Shown: piece by piece, positions 51,872 to 60,290 of the stretch
Numbering within the stretch: the stretch's first letter is position 1
Layout of the letters: the number at the start of each line of letters is the position of its first letter
NCBI RefSeq assembly: GCF_039538765.1
Contig: NZ_BAABCJ010000001.1
Span: forward strand, 124,001 to 188,000
Length of the DNA: 64,000 nucleotides
From: Zhihengliuella alba
GTDB taxonomy: Bacteria; Actinomycetota; Actinomycetes; Actinomycetales; Micrococcaceae
Direction of reading: 5' to 3'
The notes under the pieces: model-generated
Told to the model about the DNA's origin: nothing
The model's database searches: none
What the model saw: the letters and a program-made list of their open reading frames with translations, nothing else
Program-made: the position numbers and the translations under genes

Positions 51872-52937
51872 GGTCGGACTCCTCGCGCCACTGGGCCGCC
51901 TGCTGCTGCAGGACGGGCGTGGTCTCCTGGTACACGTACTCGAACATCTCCGCGCCGGGGCGCGGGCCCTGCGCGGCGACGGCCTCGCGGGTCCGCTCCT
52001 CGAACGCCGCGGCCTCGGCTCGGAACTCCTCGACCCCGGCCTCGGTGAGCTCTCCGTCCGCGACCAGTCGCTCGACGAGCCGCTCGATCGGGTCCGGACC
52101 GGCGTCGCGTCGCTCGTCCTCGAGGGTGCGGTAGCGGCCGGGATCGTCCGACGTCGAGTGCGGGCCGCGCCGGTAGGTGAACGCCTCGACGACGACGGCG
52201 CCGGCGCCCGAGCGGGCGTGCGCCACGGCCGCTCGGACCGCGCGGACCACGGCCTCGACGTCGTTCCCGTCCACCGCCACGGACGGCAGGCCGTAGCCCG
52301 CGCCGCGGGCGGCGACTGAGCCGCCGGCGACCTGGCGCTCGGTGGGCACGGAGATGGCCCAGCCGTTGTTCTGCACGAAGAAGACCGTGGGCGTCTTGAA
52401 GACACCGGCGAAGTTCATGGCCTCGTGGATGTCGCCCTGCGAGGACGCGCCGTCGCCGAGGTAGATCAGCGACGCGGGCAGGTCGGTCTGCTCGCGGCCC
52501 TCGCGGATGGCGTCCAGGCGCTGGCCGTGGGCCCAGCCGACGGCGTGGAGGGCGGACCCGGCGATCACGGTCTGGATCGGGGTGAAGCGGTGCTTCACGG
52601 GATCGTGGAGGCCGCCGTTCCAGGTGGCCTTGTGGGTGGCCATGTACTCGGCCATGTCGACGCCGGCCGCATAGGCCGCGCCCATCTCCCGGTAGGTGGG
52701 GAAGACGAAGTCGCGCGACATGTCCAGGGCGGCGATGCTGCCGACCTGCGCGGCCTCCTGGCCCTGCATGGGGGCGTAGCCGGGGATGATGCCCTGGCGC
52801 TGCCAGGCGATGGCGGACGTGTCCAGGTGGCGGACGGTGATCATCTGGGCGAGGAGCCGCTTGAGCTCGTCGGCCGGCAGCCGCTGCGGGTCGAGCTCCA
52901 GGGCGCCGTGCGCCTCGGGGGTGGCGGTCACGCTCAT
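51864..52937 (-). CDS. 2-Oxoacid dehydrogenase E1 subunit alpha
   Basis: The 357-residue alpha subunit that binds thiamine diphosphate through GDGASSQGDIHEAMN, then VQNNGWAIS about 27 residues on. AGFSTYRR-type regulatory segments are seen as FTYRRGPHSTSDDPGRYR, the loop that orders when TPP binds. ATG 52937 follows AAAGGAGCGG. It decarboxylates a 2-oxoacid or acetoin; an Lrp-type gene next door, like BkdR, favours branched-chain substrates, while the split AcoC-like partner favours acetoin. No E3 gene is present here. Confidence 0.88.
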   Translation of the reverse strand: MSVTATPEAHGALELDPQRLPADELKRLLAQMITVRHLDTSAIAWQRQGIIPGYAPMQGQEAAQVGSIAALDMSRDFVFPTYREMGAAYAAGVDMAEYMATHKATWNGGLHDPVKHRFTPIQTVIAGSALHAVGWAHGQRLDAIREGREQTDLPASLIYLGDGASSQGDIHEAMNFAGVFKTPTVFFVQNNGWAISVPTERQVAGGSVAARGAGYGLPSVAVDGNDVEAVVRAVRAAVAHARSGAGAVVVEAFTYRRGPHSTSDDPGRYRTLEDERRDAGPDPIERLVERLVADGELTEAGVEEFRAEAAAFEERTREAVAAQGPRPGAEMFEYVYQETTPVLQQQAAQWREESDHA

Positions 52938-53018
52938 GACGCCGCTCCTTTCCTTGGTTGCTGTGACCCTAGACACTCCACGGTGCCGGTGCAATCTGCG
53001 GCCATGCCACCTGGCAAG

Positions 53019-53026
53019 TTGCGCAA
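53019..53026. promoter_or_regulatory. Palindrome TTGCGCAA between E1 operon and Lrp gene
   Basis: An 8-bp perfect palindrome inside a GGCAA...GTGTGCC setting in the 147-bp divergent region, a reasonable Lrp-type site. The Lrp gene may have its -10 at TAGTTT (53066-53071). Confidence 0.35.
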
Positions 53027-53084
53027 AGTGTGCCACAGTGGAGGTAGAGCACTTATCAGTCTGACTAGTTTGATGGAGGGGCCC

Positions 53085-53561
53085 ATGGTCGACGAGCTCG
53101 ACGCCCGGATCATCGAGATCTTCAGTTCCGACCCCAAGATGTCGGTCCTCGAGGCCTCGCGCACGCTGGAGGTCGCCCGCGCCACGGTGCAGGCGCGGCT
53201 CGATCGGCTGACCGCCCGCGGCGTCGTCACCGGGTGGGGGCCGCACCTCTCCGCAGAAGGGATCGGGTACCCCGTGCGCGCCTACTGCTCGCTCGCCATC
53301 CATCAGGACAGCGGGCATGACGCCGTGGCCGAGGCGCTCTCCGGCGTGCCGGAGGTGCTGGAGCTGCACACGGTCTCCGGGGAGTTCGATCTCCTGGCCT
53401 GCGTGGTCGCGCGCTCCAATGCCGACCTGCAGCGCGTGCTGGACGCGGTCATCGCCACGGGGACGGTGGTCCGCTCCTCGACCGTCGTCGTCCTGAACTC
53501 CCTGATCCCGCCGCGCGCCCTGCCCCTGGTCCGCTCCGCCGCCGGGGAGGGCCGCCCGTAA
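53085..53561 (+). CDS. Lrp/AsnC-family regulator
   Basis: A 158-residue regulator: helix-turn-helix MVDELDARIIEIFSSD...VARATVQARLDRLTARGVV (residues 1-55) and an effector-binding RAM domain (70-145, GVPEVLELHTVSGEFDLLACV). ATG 53085 is preceded by GGAGGGGCCC; ATG 53073 would overlap that site. It is divergent from the E1-alpha gene, as BkdR is from branched-chain dehydrogenase operons. Confidence 0.9.
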   Translation: MVDELDARIIEIFSSDPKMSVLEASRTLEVARATVQARLDRLTARGVVTGWGPHLSAEGIGYPVRAYCSLAIHQDSGHDAVAEALSGVPEVLELHTVSGEFDLLACVVARSNADLQRVLDAVIATGTVVRSSTVVVLNSLIPPRALPLVRSAAGEGRP

Positions 53562-53598
53562 CAGAGCCCGCCCACCGAACGGCCGCCGCGGCGAATGA

Positions 53599-53621
53599 GT
53601 TATAGTCACTTTGACATTAAC
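53599..53621. promoter_or_regulatory. NrtR operator before the nad operon
   Basis: GTTATAGTCA and TGACATTAAC, separated by CTT, form a 23-bp palindrome with two mismatched pairs. It matches the NrtR/NdnR motif of actinobacteria with its GTCA...TGAC core. It sits 25 bases upstream of the nrtR start, so the operon would be controlled by its own first product. Confidence 0.8.
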
Positions 53622-53645
53622 TAACCGTCGACCGAACGGGGATCC

Positions 53646-54497
53646 GTGGAGTTCATGAACGTCAGCGAGCGGGCTGCGGCCAGCCCGCAGATCGCCGTGT
53701 CCACGGTCATCTTCTCGCTCGGTCCCGCCCGGCCGGACGAAGCCCGGGCCGGCTCCGGGGCCGGCGAGGGGCTGCGGCTCTGGATCCCCCTGGTGCGCCG
53801 TACCCGCCAGCCGCACCGCGGCCAGTGGGCCCTGCCGGGCGGCCCGCTGCTGCCCCGGCAATCGCTGCAGGAGGCCGCGGCCGAGCACCTGCGCACCACC
53901 ACCGGACTCGTCCCGCGGTACCTCGAGCAGCTCTACACGTTCGGCGGCGTCGACCGCTCGCCGGCCCAGCGCGTCGTCACGATCGCCTACTGGGCGCTGG
54001 TGCGCGACGCCGACGCCGACCCGTCCGGCGGGGCCAACTCCACGCTCGTCGACGACCCCCATGTCTCCTGGTTCCCCGCCGACTCGGCGGAGGTTGCCGA
54101 GCACCTCGCGTTCGACCACTCCGCGATCGTCGCCTACGCGCTCGAGCGCCTGCGCAACAAGGTCGCCTACGGGAAGATCGCGCACCGCCTGCTCGGTGAC
54201 CGGTTCACGCTCGCCCAGATCCACGAGGTCCACCAGGCCATCCTGGGACGGCCGATCGACCCGGCGAACTTCCGCCGGCAGCTGCGCGGCTCACCCGACC
54301 TCGTCGACACCGGCCAGTACCTGCAGGGCGTCAAGCACCGCCCGCCGAAGCTCTACCGGTACGCCGGGCCCGACGCCGACGGTCCTCCGTCCGCGGCCGC
54401 GTCGGCGTCGACCTCCAGTCCACCGTCCGAAACCTCCCCGCAGCCGGAGCCGCACTCCGCGCCGGCGGCACCCACCGCATCGAAGGTCCAGCCATGA
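53646..54497 (+). CDS. nrtR: Nudix-related transcriptional regulator NrtR
   Basis: NrtR represses NAD synthesis genes and lets go when ADP-ribose, an NAD breakdown product, is bound. The 283-residue protein has an N-terminal Nudix-like domain (18-150) whose box GGPLLPRQSLQEAAAEHLRT is degenerate, so it binds but should not hydrolyse, and a C-terminal winged helix (160-230, DRFTLAQIHEVHQAILGR, DPANFRRQLR). The last 45 residues are Pro/Ser-rich. GTG 53646 follows GGGGATCC. Its stop overlaps nadA as ATGA. Confidence 0.93.
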   Translation: MEFMNVSERAAASPQIAVSTVIFSLGPARPDEARAGSGAGEGLRLWIPLVRRTRQPHRGQWALPGGPLLPRQSLQEAAAEHLRTTTGLVPRYLEQLYTFGGVDRSPAQRVVTIAYWALVRDADADPSGGANSTLVDDPHVSWFPADSAEVAEHLAFDHSAIVAYALERLRNKVAYGKIAHRLLGDRFTLAQIHEVHQAILGRPIDPANFRRQLRGSPDLVDTGQYLQGVKHRPPKLYRYAGPDADGPPSAAASASTSSPPSETSPQPEPHSAPAAPTASKVQP

Positions 54498-55813
54498 GCA
54501 GCGTCAACGTCACCATCCAGGAACTCACCCGCACGGTCGACCCCGGACTGCGCCCCGCCGCCCGGGGGGCGGGCGGCGCCCCGTCCGCGACGGCGTCCTC
54601 CACCTGCACGCCGGACCTCGCGAAGTCGCCGTGGAACTTCGACGGCGGTTCCCCCGCCTACGGCCCCGGCGCGTCGATGGGGGACACGGCCCCCGCGGAC
54701 ACCCCGCGCCAGGGCGGGATCCCGGAGGAGTACCGCCTCGCCACGGACGCCGAGCTGGACGCCCGCATCCGCGCAGCGAAGGAGACGCTGGGGGACCGGC
54801 TCGTGGTCCTCGGGCACTTCTACCAGCGGGACGAGGTGGTGCAGTACGCGGACTTCGTGGGCGACTCCTTCCAGCTCGCCAACGCGGCGCTGACCAAACC
54901 GGACGCCGAGTACATCGTGTTCTGCGGCGTGCACTTCATGGCGGAGACGGCGGACATCCTCTCCCGTGGGGACCAGGCCGTGGTGCTGCCGAACCTCGCC
55001 GCCGGCTGCTCGATGGCCGACATGGCGGACGAGTCCTCCGTCGAGGAGTGCTGGGAGCAGCTCATGGAGCTCTACGCCGAGGAGGACGACGACGGCCGCG
55101 CCCCGGTCATCCCCGTCACCTACATGAACTGCTCGGCGGCTCTGAAGGCGTTCGTGGGCCGGCACGGCGGCATCGTCTGCACGTCCTCGAACGCGTCGAC
55201 CGTCCTCGAGTGGGCGTTCGAGCGCGGTCGCCGCGTGCTGTTCTTCCCGGATCAGCACCTCGGCCGCAACACCGCCAAGGCCATGGGCGTGCCGCTGGAG
55301 GCCATGCCGATGTGGAACCCCCGCCGCCCGCTCGGCGGGAACTCGGCCGAGGCGCTGCAGGAGGCGCAGGTCATCCTGTGGCACGGATTCTGCTCCGTGC
55401 ACAAGCGCTTCACCGTCGGGCAGATCGAGGGTGCGCGTGCCGAGTACCCGGGCTGCCGGGTGATCGTCCACCCCGAGTGCCCCATGGAGGTGGTCGATGC
55501 CGCGGACGCCGCCGGCTCGACCGACTTCATCCGGAAGGCCGTCGCCGCGGCCACGGAGCCGACCACCTTCGCGATCGGCACCGAGGTCAACATGGTCAAC
55601 CGGCTGGCCGCCGAGTACCCGCAGCACACCATCTTCTGCCTGGACCCGGTCATCTGCCCCTGCTCCACGATGTACCGGATCCACCCCGGCTACCTCGCCT
55701 GGGTGCTGGAGGAGCTCGTGGCCGGCCGCATCGTCAACCGCATCACCGTGGACGCCGTCACCGCCGTCGACGCCAAGACCGCGCTCGAGCGCATGCTCGC
55801 CGCGCGCCCCTGA
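54494..55813 (+). CDS. nadA: Quinolinate synthase A
   Basis: NadA condenses iminoaspartate and dihydroxyacetone phosphate to quinolinate using a 4Fe-4S cluster. The 439-residue protein has VVLGHFYQRDEVVQYADFVGDS, the cysteine of LAAGCSMADMA, VTYMNCSAALKAF, VHPECPMEVVD and the last cysteines in FCLDPVICPCSTMYRI. The first 75 residues are a non-conserved leader. It overlaps nrtR by four bases and precedes nadB by five. Confidence 0.96.
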   Translation: MSSVNVTIQELTRTVDPGLRPAARGAGGAPSATASSTCTPDLAKSPWNFDGGSPAYGPGASMGDTAPADTPRQGGIPEEYRLATDAELDARIRAAKETLGDRLVVLGHFYQRDEVVQYADFVGDSFQLANAALTKPDAEYIVFCGVHFMAETADILSRGDQAVVLPNLAAGCSMADMADESSVEECWEQLMELYAEEDDDGRAPVIPVTYMNCSAALKAFVGRHGGIVCTSSNASTVLEWAFERGRRVLFFPDQHLGRNTAKAMGVPLEAMPMWNPRRPLGGNSAEALQEAQVILWHGFCSVHKRFTVGQIEGARAEYPGCRVIVHPECPMEVVDAADAAGSTDFIRKAVAAATEPTTFAIGTEVNMVNRLAAEYPQHTIFCLDPVICPCSTMYRIHPGYLAWVLEELVAGRIVNRITVDAVTAVDAKTALERMLAARP

Positions 55814-55818
55814 TCACC

Positions 55819-57672
55819 ATGGCTGCCCACGAGACGCGGCTGATCGTCGTCGGATCCGGCCTGGCCGGCCTGTACGCCGCCATCGCCGCGGCCGGCCGCG
55901 GCCTGCCCGTCACCCTGGTGACCAAGGACCGGCTCCGCGACTCCAACACTTGGTACGCCCAGGGCGGGATCTCCGCCGTCGCACCGGTGCCGCTGGCCGC
56001 ACCGGGCGACTCGGTCGGCTCCCACGTGGAGGACACCCTCCGCGCCGGCGCGTTCGCCGGCGACGAGGCGGCGGTGCGGGCCCTCTGCTCGGAGGCCTGG
56101 GAGCACTGCGCCCGGCTGATCGGCCACGGCGTGGACTTCGACCGGCACGCCGCGGACCCGGAACGCTACGCCCTCGGTCTCGAGGGCGCGCACCGGCACC
56201 CGCGCATCCTGCACCACCGAGGCGACGCCACGGGCCGCGGCATCGCCTCGGCGCTGATCGCCGTCGTGCGGCGCCTCGCCGCCCGGGGCCGGATCGAACT
56301 ACGCGAGCACGCGTTCGTCACCGACCTCCTCGTCGAGCCCGCCTCGACCCCGGGCCCTCCCGGGGGCACGAGGGACGACGCCGCAGCGCCGTCCCTCCGC
56401 GGCGTCGTCGGCCCCGGCAGCGTCACCGGCGTGCGCCTCGCGGACGACGGCGGCGCCCCGCACGGCCGGCCCCGCGGCGGGTCGCGGAGCCTGCACGGAC
56501 GGGTGCTGCTGGCCACGGGCGGCATCGGCCGCCTCTACCCGCACACCACCAACCCGGCCGGTGCCACGGGCGACGGGGCTGCGCTGGCCCTGCGCGCGGG
56601 GCGCCGGCTCGGCGTCGCCCTCGATCTCGCCGACGCGGAGTTCGTCCAGTTCCATCCGACCCTGTGGCGGCCCGAGGGCGGCCCGCCCCTGATGATCACC
56701 GAGGCCGTCCGCGGCGAGGGTGCCTACCTGCGCAACCGTCGCGGGGAGCGGTTCATGCCCGGCCGTCACCCGGAAGCGGAACTGGCCCCGCGCGACATCG
56801 TCGCCCGCGCCATCCACGCCGAACGCGCCCGCACGGGCGCCGTGTACCTGGACGCCCGGCATCTCGCCGGGCGCGGCCTCGCCGCCCGGTTCCCCACCAT
56901 CGCCGCCGCGCTGGGCGGGCAGGGGCTCGATCTGGAGCGCGACCTGGTCCCGGTCGCGGAGGCCCAGCACTACTGGATGGGCGGCATCGCCACGGACCTC
57001 GCCGGGCGGACCGCCCTGCCCGGGCTCTGGGCCGCGGGCGAGACGGCCTGCACCGGTGTGCACGGGGCCAATCGCCTCGCCTCCAACTCGCTGCTGGAGG
57101 CGCTCGTCTTCGCGTGGCGCGCCGTCGCCGACATCGCCGCGCCCTCGCCGGCGTCGACCGCCGGGCTCGCTGGCGATGTCGCTGCCGCCGACAGCAGCCC
57201 CCTCCGTAGCACCGGAACCGGCACAGCCCCGTGCCCCGGGGTGAACGCCGCCGTGCCCGGGCACCCGGGCGCCGTGCCCGCTGCCGGAGGTTGGGAGGAC
57301 CTGCACGCGATCACCGGAACGTACCTCGCCGTCGAACGCGACGAGCCGGGTCTGGCCCGGGCCCAGGCCGGCCTCGCGGCGATGGAGGCCGCGCTCCTGG
57401 CCGAGCGCGACGACGCCTGGCCCCGCGACCGGTACGAGCTGCTCAACGCGGTGCAGGTCGCGCACCGCATCGCGGTGGCCGCCCGCCGTCGGACCGAGTC
57501 CATCGGTGCCCATCACCGCAGCGACGCCCGGCCCGCCGACCCTGCCGCCCCTGCCGTCCCGACCGCTGCGGACACCCCGGCATCGCGCGCCACCGCCTCG
57601 CGCACTGAACCATCGCTCGCGCCGGCCCCCGCGGCCGGCGCCACCCGAGAGGACCACCTTGCCCACGTCTGA
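55819..57672 (+). CDS. nadB: L-aspartate oxidase
   Basis: NadB oxidises aspartate to iminoaspartate with FAD. The 617-residue flavoprotein has the dinucleotide motif VVGSGLAGLYAAIAA, NTWYAQGGISAV, the active-site AHRHPRILHHRGDATGRG, ITEAVRGEGAYLRN and PGLWAAGETACTGVHGANRL. Two Ala/Pro/Ser-rich stretches (around 450-480 and at the C-terminus) make it longer than the usual 540. The C-terminal end overlaps the TTG start of nadC by 14 bases. Confidence 0.94.
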   Translation: MAAHETRLIVVGSGLAGLYAAIAAAGRGLPVTLVTKDRLRDSNTWYAQGGISAVAPVPLAAPGDSVGSHVEDTLRAGAFAGDEAAVRALCSEAWEHCARLIGHGVDFDRHAADPERYALGLEGAHRHPRILHHRGDATGRGIASALIAVVRRLAARGRIELREHAFVTDLLVEPASTPGPPGGTRDDAAAPSLRGVVGPGSVTGVRLADDGGAPHGRPRGGSRSLHGRVLLATGGIGRLYPHTTNPAGATGDGAALALRAGRRLGVALDLADAEFVQFHPTLWRPEGGPPLMITEAVRGEGAYLRNRRGERFMPGRHPEAELAPRDIVARAIHAERARTGAVYLDARHLAGRGLAARFPTIAAALGGQGLDLERDLVPVAEAQHYWMGGIATDLAGRTALPGLWAAGETACTGVHGANRLASNSLLEALVFAWRAVADIAAPSPASTAGLAGDVAAADSSPLRSTGTGTAPCPGVNAAVPGHPGAVPAAGGWEDLHAITGTYLAVERDEPGLARAQAGLAAMEAALLAERDDAWPRDRYELLNAVQVAHRIAVAARRRTESIGAHHRSDARPADPAAPAVPTAADTPASRATASRTEPSLAPAPAAGATREDHLAHV

Positions 57673-58642
57673 CACCGCCGCCACAACCGCCGGTACCGCC
57701 GCCGCAAACGCCGATACCACCATGCTCGGAACGGCCAGCCCGCCCGCCGGGGCCGAGATCCGCCCGGTCCCGCGCCTGCAGCTCGAACGCATCGTCGCCG
57801 CGGCGCTGCTGGAGGACGCGCCCGCCGGGGATCTGACCGCCGACCTCCTCATCCCCGCGGACGCACAGGCGACGGCGTTCGTCGTCGCTCGGGAGCCCGG
57901 CGTCGTCTCGGGGCTGGAGGCCTTCGCCACGGCGATGCGCCTCACCGACCAGCGGCTCCGGGTCGAACCCTCCGTCCGGGACGGGGAGCGGTTCGAGGCC
58001 GGTGCCCGCCTCGCCGTCGTCACCGGACCCGCGCGGGGGCTCCTCACCGCCGAACGGGTGGGCCTGAACCTCCTGCAGCGGCTCAGCGGGATCGCCACGC
58101 AGACCCGGGCCATGGTGGACGCGGCCGCCGGGCATCCGGCCCGCATCGCCGATACCCGGAAGACCACGCCCGGGCTCCGCGTGCTGGAGCGGTACGCCGT
58201 CCGCTGCGGCGGCGGCTCCAACCACCGGGACAACCTCTCGGAGGCCGTCATGGCGAAGGACAACCATCTCGCGCTGCTCGGCGAGGGCGAGGAGCTGACC
58301 GCGGCCCTCGTCGGACTGCGGGCGCGGCTCGGCCACACCCAGCACCTCGAGGTGGAGATCGACCGGCTGGACCAGCTCGAGCCCGTTGTCTCCGCCGGCG
58401 TGGACACGGTCATGCTGGACAACTTCTCCCTCGAGGACCTCGCCGAGGGCGTGCGCCGGGTCGCTGGACGCTGCACCGTCGAGGCCTCCGGCACGGTCAC
58501 GCTCGAGCGCATCGCCGCGATCGCGGCCACCGGCGTGGATGTCATCTCCTCGGGGGCGTTGACGCACAGCGTCCGCGCCGTCGACCTGGGGCTGGACATC
58601 GACCTGCGCGGCAGCCGGGCCGACGGGACGGAGCCGGCATGA
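57659..58642 (+). CDS. nadC: Nicotinate-nucleotide diphosphorylase (carboxylating)
   Basis: NadC turns quinolinate and PRPP into nicotinate mononucleotide. The 327 residues have RIADTRKTTPGLRVLERYAVRC, the arginine/lysine set GGGSNHRDNLSEAVMAKDNH, VEIDRLDQLEP and the C-terminal EASGTVTLERIAAIAATGVD barrel strands. TTG 57659 follows GAGAGGACCACC; ATG 57722 would drop a Thr/Ala-rich leader of 21 residues. It overlaps nadS as ATGA. Confidence 0.95.
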   Translation: MPTSDTAATTAGTAAANADTTMLGTASPPAGAEIRPVPRLQLERIVAAALLEDAPAGDLTADLLIPADAQATAFVVAREPGVVSGLEAFATAMRLTDQRLRVEPSVRDGERFEAGARLAVVTGPARGLLTAERVGLNLLQRLSGIATQTRAMVDAAAGHPARIADTRKTTPGLRVLERYAVRCGGGSNHRDNLSEAVMAKDNHLALLGEGEELTAALVGLRARLGHTQHLEVEIDRLDQLEPVVSAGVDTVMLDNFSLEDLAEGVRRVAGRCTVEASGTVTLERIAAIAATGVDVISSGALTHSVRAVDLGLDIDLRGSRADGTEPA

Positions 58643-59826
58643 TCTACCTCGACGCGGCGGCGACCACGCCGGTCCGGCCGGAGGTCCTGGAGATGGTCGG
58701 GCCGCTGTTCAGCCACGACTTCGGCAACCCCTCCAGCCGGCATGAGCTCGGCGGCTCGGCCGCGCGCGCCATGGACTATGCGCGCACGACGGCGGCCGCA
58801 GCCCTGGGTGTGCGCCCCGGCGACGTGGTCTTCACCTCCGGCGGGACGGAGGCGAACAATCTGGCGCTGAAGGGTCTGGCGCTCGCATCGCCGCGCGGCC
58901 GGCACATCGTCACGAGCGCGGTGGAGCACTCCTCGGTGCGGCAGCCCCTGCAGTATCTGGAGGCGCACCACGGGTTCGAGGTCTCGGTCGCCCCCGTGGA
59001 CGGCAGCGGGACCGTCGACCCGGCGGCGGTCGCGGCGCTGCTGCGCCCGGATACCGCACTGGTCTCGGTCATGGCCGTGAACAACGAGGTCGGGACCGTG
59101 CAGCCCGTCGCGGAGATCTCCGCGCTCGCGCGCGGGGCCGGCGCCCTGTTTCACACCGATGCGGTCCAGGCTGCCGGGTGGCTCGATCTTGAGGAGATCG
59201 CCCGGCACGCCGACGCGTTGAGCGTCTCCGGGCACAAGATCGGCGGCTTGAAGGGAGCCGGCGTGCTCATGGTGCGCGGGCGGCTCCCGCTGGAGGCGTT
59301 GCTCCACGGTGGCGGGCAGGAGCGCGGCCGCCGCAGCGGCACCGAGAACGTCGCCGGGGCCGTCTCCACGGCCACGGCCCTGCGCCTGGCCGCCGAGGCC
59401 ACGCGGTCCGGCGAGCAGACGGGCTTCGGAGCGTACCTGCGGGATGCCGTCCTGGAGCGGCTGAACCGGCCGGGCCGGCCCGATCGCGCCCTGGCGACCG
59501 GGCACCCGACCAGCCGGATCCCCGGGATCGTGTCCTTCTGCTTCCCCGGGACGGCCGGGGAGGCGGTCCTGCTGGAGCTGGAGCGCCGCGGCGTGTTCTG
59601 CTCCTCCGGATCCGCGTGCCACGCGGATTCGGACGAGCCCTCGCCGGTGCTCCTGGCGATGGGACTCGCCCCCGATGTGGCCCTGACCTCGGTCCGGCTC
59701 AGCTTCACCCGCGGCGTGCAGGAGGCAGAGCTGACGCAGGCAGCGCGCGCCGTCGTCGCCGCCGTGGAGGCGGTCGCCGGCGCGGGAGGTCGGACGAGCG
59801 CTGGGGCCGTCCGCCCCGCTCTCTAG
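58639..59826 (+). CDS. nadS: Cysteine desulfurase, NadS/IscS type
   Basis: A PLP enzyme of 395 residues that takes sulfur from cysteine, most likely to build the iron-sulfur cluster of NadA. It shows YLDAAATTPVRPEV, FTSGGTEANNLALKG, the PLP lysine in VSGHKIGGLKGAGVLM, RSGTENVAG and the active cysteine in CSSGSACHADSDE. It is the last gene of the nrtR-nad operon and shares the tetranucleotide CTAG with the MarR gene, each strand using it for its stop codon. Confidence 0.9.
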   Translation: MIYLDAAATTPVRPEVLEMVGPLFSHDFGNPSSRHELGGSAARAMDYARTTAAAALGVRPGDVVFTSGGTEANNLALKGLALASPRGRHIVTSAVEHSSVRQPLQYLEAHHGFEVSVAPVDGSGTVDPAAVAALLRPDTALVSVMAVNNEVGTVQPVAEISALARGAGALFHTDAVQAAGWLDLEEIARHADALSVSGHKIGGLKGAGVLMVRGRLPLEALLHGGGQERGRRSGTENVAGAVSTATALRLAAEATRSGEQTGFGAYLRDAVLERLNRPGRPDRALATGHPTSRIPGIVSFCFPGTAGEAVLLELERRGVFCSSGSACHADSDEPSPVLLAMGLAPDVALTSVRLSFTRGVQEAELTQAARAVVAAVEAVAGAGGRTSAGAVRPAL

Positions 59827-60290
59827 CCCTGCTCCTCCGCGACGGACTGGCTGAGCGCCGTCGTCAGCGCGCGAAGCTGCTCCAGCTGTTCGGCGTCGAG
59901 GGCCCCTCCGAGCACCTCGTTGATGTGCCGGACGTGGGCACGGCCGATCCGGCGCTGGACCTCGGCCCCGGCCCCGGTGAGCGTGATGAGGATGGCCCGG
60001 TGGTCGCTGGGGTCCTGCTGGCGCACCACCAGTCCGCGTGCCACCAGCCGGTCGATCATCCGGCTCAGGCTCGGCTGGCTGAGCAGCAGCGACTCGTTGA
60101 GGTCGCCCAGGCGGAGCCCGCACTGCGGCGCGCGCCGGAGGTTGAACAGCACGTCGTACTCGCGCATGCTCAGCTCCTTGAACTCCGGGAGCTGCTGGAG
60201 CCGGCGCATGATCGTCACCTGGCACCGGAACAGCGACTCCCAGGCCAGGGCCGTCTCCTTGACGGACGGGAGCTCAGGCATCGTGCTCAC
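59823..60290 (-). CDS. MarR-family regulator
   Basis: A 155-residue winged-helix regulator: MREYDVLFNLRRAPQCGLRL, LLSQPSLSRMIDRLVARGLV as recognition helix, and wing DPSDHRAILITLTGAG. The GTG start at 60290 overlaps the oxidoreductase gene by 17 bases (ATG 60281 is possible), so regulator and enzyme are cotranscribed and probably autoregulated through the palindrome at 61483-61502. Confidence 0.9.
   Translation of the reverse strand: MSTMPELPSVKETALAWESLFRCQVTIMRRLQQLPEFKELSMREYDVLFNLRRAPQCGLRLGDLNESLLLSQPSLSRMIDRLVARGLVVRQQDPSDHRAILITLTGAGAEVQRRIGRAHVRHINEVLGGALDAEQLEQLRALTTALSQSVAEEQG

Noticed and set aside
54061..57672. A 1203-residue frame starting inside nrtR and covering nadA
   Set aside because: Only the part from 55819, nadB, is real; the earlier part is out of frame with nrtR and nadA, which are certain.
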